This document shows positions 63,059 through 64,000 of a stretch of 64,000 nucleotides of DNA, piece by piece. The DNA is from JAGDZR01 sp049115695 (GTDB lineage Bacteria; Bacteroidota; Bacteroidia; Cytophagales; Cyclobacteriaceae). Under the pieces are notes generated by a model that made no database searches, was not told the origin of the DNA, and saw only the letters and a list, made by a program, of their open reading frames with translations. Numbering within the stretch: position 1 is the stretch's first letter; each line of letters begins with the position of its first letter. The DNA lies in contig JAGDZR010000003.1 of the NCBI GenBank assembly GCA_049115695.1, positions 62,001 through 126,000 of the forward strand, written 5' to 3'. A program made the position numbers and the translations under genes.

Positions 63059-64000
63059 ATGTCTGGAAAGAGATACTTGCTTATTGCGTGGATGCTTTGT
63101 TTGCTTCTGAATCTTTTTTGGTTTGTCCAAACAAAGCGTTCTGAAACAGAACAGGAAATACAAGATGATTTCAACACGCTTGTAACATCACATCATATAG
63201 CGCTTGACGAATTGATTCAGGAGTTTTCGGATGTTACTGAACCCCTGGATATCGACCTTAATTATCCATTCAATTTTCAAATTTTTGACAATGGTAAATT
63301 GGTGTATTGGACGTCCAATGACTATTTGCCGCCATACTTTCAACTGGAAAGCTCTGTGAATAACATCATTGAGAATGAAAATGGTGTCTATCTGGTGAGC
63401 AAAAAGGAGCTCAAATATCATGAAGTGGGGAAGCTGGAGTTTTATGCTTTTTCTCCAATCATAAGGCAGTATTCAATTGAAAATCAATTTTTAACTACTA
63501 GCTGGAATCATGACATTTTTGGAGAACTGGAAGCTGTGCTTGGGGGTAATCAGGTGTTACAGCTTGATGGTGAAACTATACTTAACTACTCCATTGTAAA
63601 TGGCTCAAGGTTAAGCGTAATACAAGCCTGGGGCGAAGGAATATTCATGGCACTGTTGATCCTGACTTTGATTTGGGGTACAATAGTTTTGAAAACTCAA
63701 CTGAGCAGGTCTTTCTATATAATAGTACTCGCAATAGGCATTCCAATTTTTAGATTAATCCAATTATACATTTGGCCACTGGAAGAATTGTTAATCAGTC
63801 CACTATTTGATCAAACCAATTATGTGTCTTTTTGGTGGATACCTTCACTGGGCGATTTGGCAATCAATTTGGTGCTGTTGTACATCATTGTTTATCACAT
63901 TACCACTATTGTATTAACAGATCAGGCATTCCTGAAAAGAATATTCACACAACGTATCTCGGGTGGTATTTCTGCGTTGATGGCAGTTTGTTTAGTCTTT
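63059..64000 (+). CDS. Membrane protein, probable sensor histidine kinase N-terminus (cut by window edge)
   Basis: An open frame from ATG 63059 to the window edge gives 314 residues without a stop. Membrane helix (LLIAWMLCLLLNLFWF), an extracytoplasmic region of about 180 residues, and then several further helices from about residue 198 (FMALLILTLIWGTIVL). The layout resembles large Bacteroidota sensor kinases, but no kinase motif is inside the window, so the identity is a guess. It follows DUF983 after 30 bp. Confidence 0.65.
   Translation, partial: MSGKRYLLIAWMLCLLLNLFWFVQTKRSETEQEIQDDFNTLVTSHHIALDELIQEFSDVTEPLDIDLNYPFNFQIFDNGKLVYWTSNDYLPPYFQLESSVNNIIENENGVYLVSKKELKYHEVGKLEFYAFSPIIRQYSIENQFLTTSWNHDIFGELEAVLGGNQVLQLDGETILNYSIVNGSRLSVIQAWGEGIFMALLILTLIWGTIVLKTQLSRSFYIIVLAIGIPIFRLIQLYIWPLEELLISPLFDQTNYVSFWWIPSLGDLAINLVLLYIIVYHITTIVLTDQAFLKRIFTQRISGGISALMAVCLVF

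Overview
The window is chromosomal DNA from a member of the Bacteroidota, most likely a marine-type Cytophagales bacterium. Evidence: family content largely confined to that phylum (DUF4159, DUF3822, DUF4905, DUF5683, DUF3667, long LepB, PafA phosphatase, alternative complex III), no convincing Shine-Dalgarno sequences, and several start sites preceded by the Bacteroidota promoter signature TAnnTTTG. Genes are packed tightly: 3-20 bp overlaps are common even between convergent genes. No tRNA, rRNA, insertion sequence, prophage or CRISPR array was seen.

Layout. 1-7824 (minus): an outer-membrane-type protein cut by the window edge, a tandem-FKBP lipoprotein, a small membrane protein, DUF4159, a HAD phosphatase, a PafA-like alkaline phosphatase and a GH63-type glucosidase. 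7912-12633 (plus): guaA, a TPR/periplasmic-binding-fold protein and hemL. 12628-16747 (minus): NfeD protease, kdsB, a 56-residue membrane protein, DUF3667 and a GT2 glycosyltransferase. 16794-19261 (plus): DUF4905, a LysM protein and TIGR02757. 19258-28803: pyrE, two NUDIX hydrolases, coaD-DUF3822, DUF1573, DUF423, YggS, a LysE exporter, the rpsF-rpsR-rplI operon, a coiled-coil protein, a methyltransferase and apaG. 28929-32260 (plus): ung, a short membrane ORF and a SulP transporter. 32633-40700 (minus): parA-parB-DUF5683-dapB-lepB, and upstream of it pyrG-yidC. 41011-47420: MarR regulator, tandem-Usp protein, a serine-biosynthesis cluster (serC-like, YtxJ-like, a SerB-SerA fusion) and a beta-lactamase-fold serine hydrolase.

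From 47676 to about 63000 (plus) lies one long respiratory operon: alternative complex III (actA-F), an A1-type cytochrome c oxidase (subunits II and I, heme O synthase, two subunit-III-like proteins, subunit IV), then assembly or accessory genes (SCO-like remnant, DUF420, an 87-residue CxxC protein, DUF983). A sensor-like membrane protein runs off the right edge. Quinol is oxidised by ActA-F and the electrons pass to the aa3-type oxidase.

Most of the window is ordinary housekeeping. The points most worth a second look are: an intrinsic terminator inside the first codons of the SCO-like gene that separates structural from assembly genes; a perfect palindrome placed just upstream of a strong promoter for the respiratory operon; an EF-hand calcium loop inserted in the DUF420 assembly protein; a sixth heme domain on ActA; the SerB-SerA fusion; a 56-residue translationally coupled membrane protein; and a possible structured RNA at 43608-43768.
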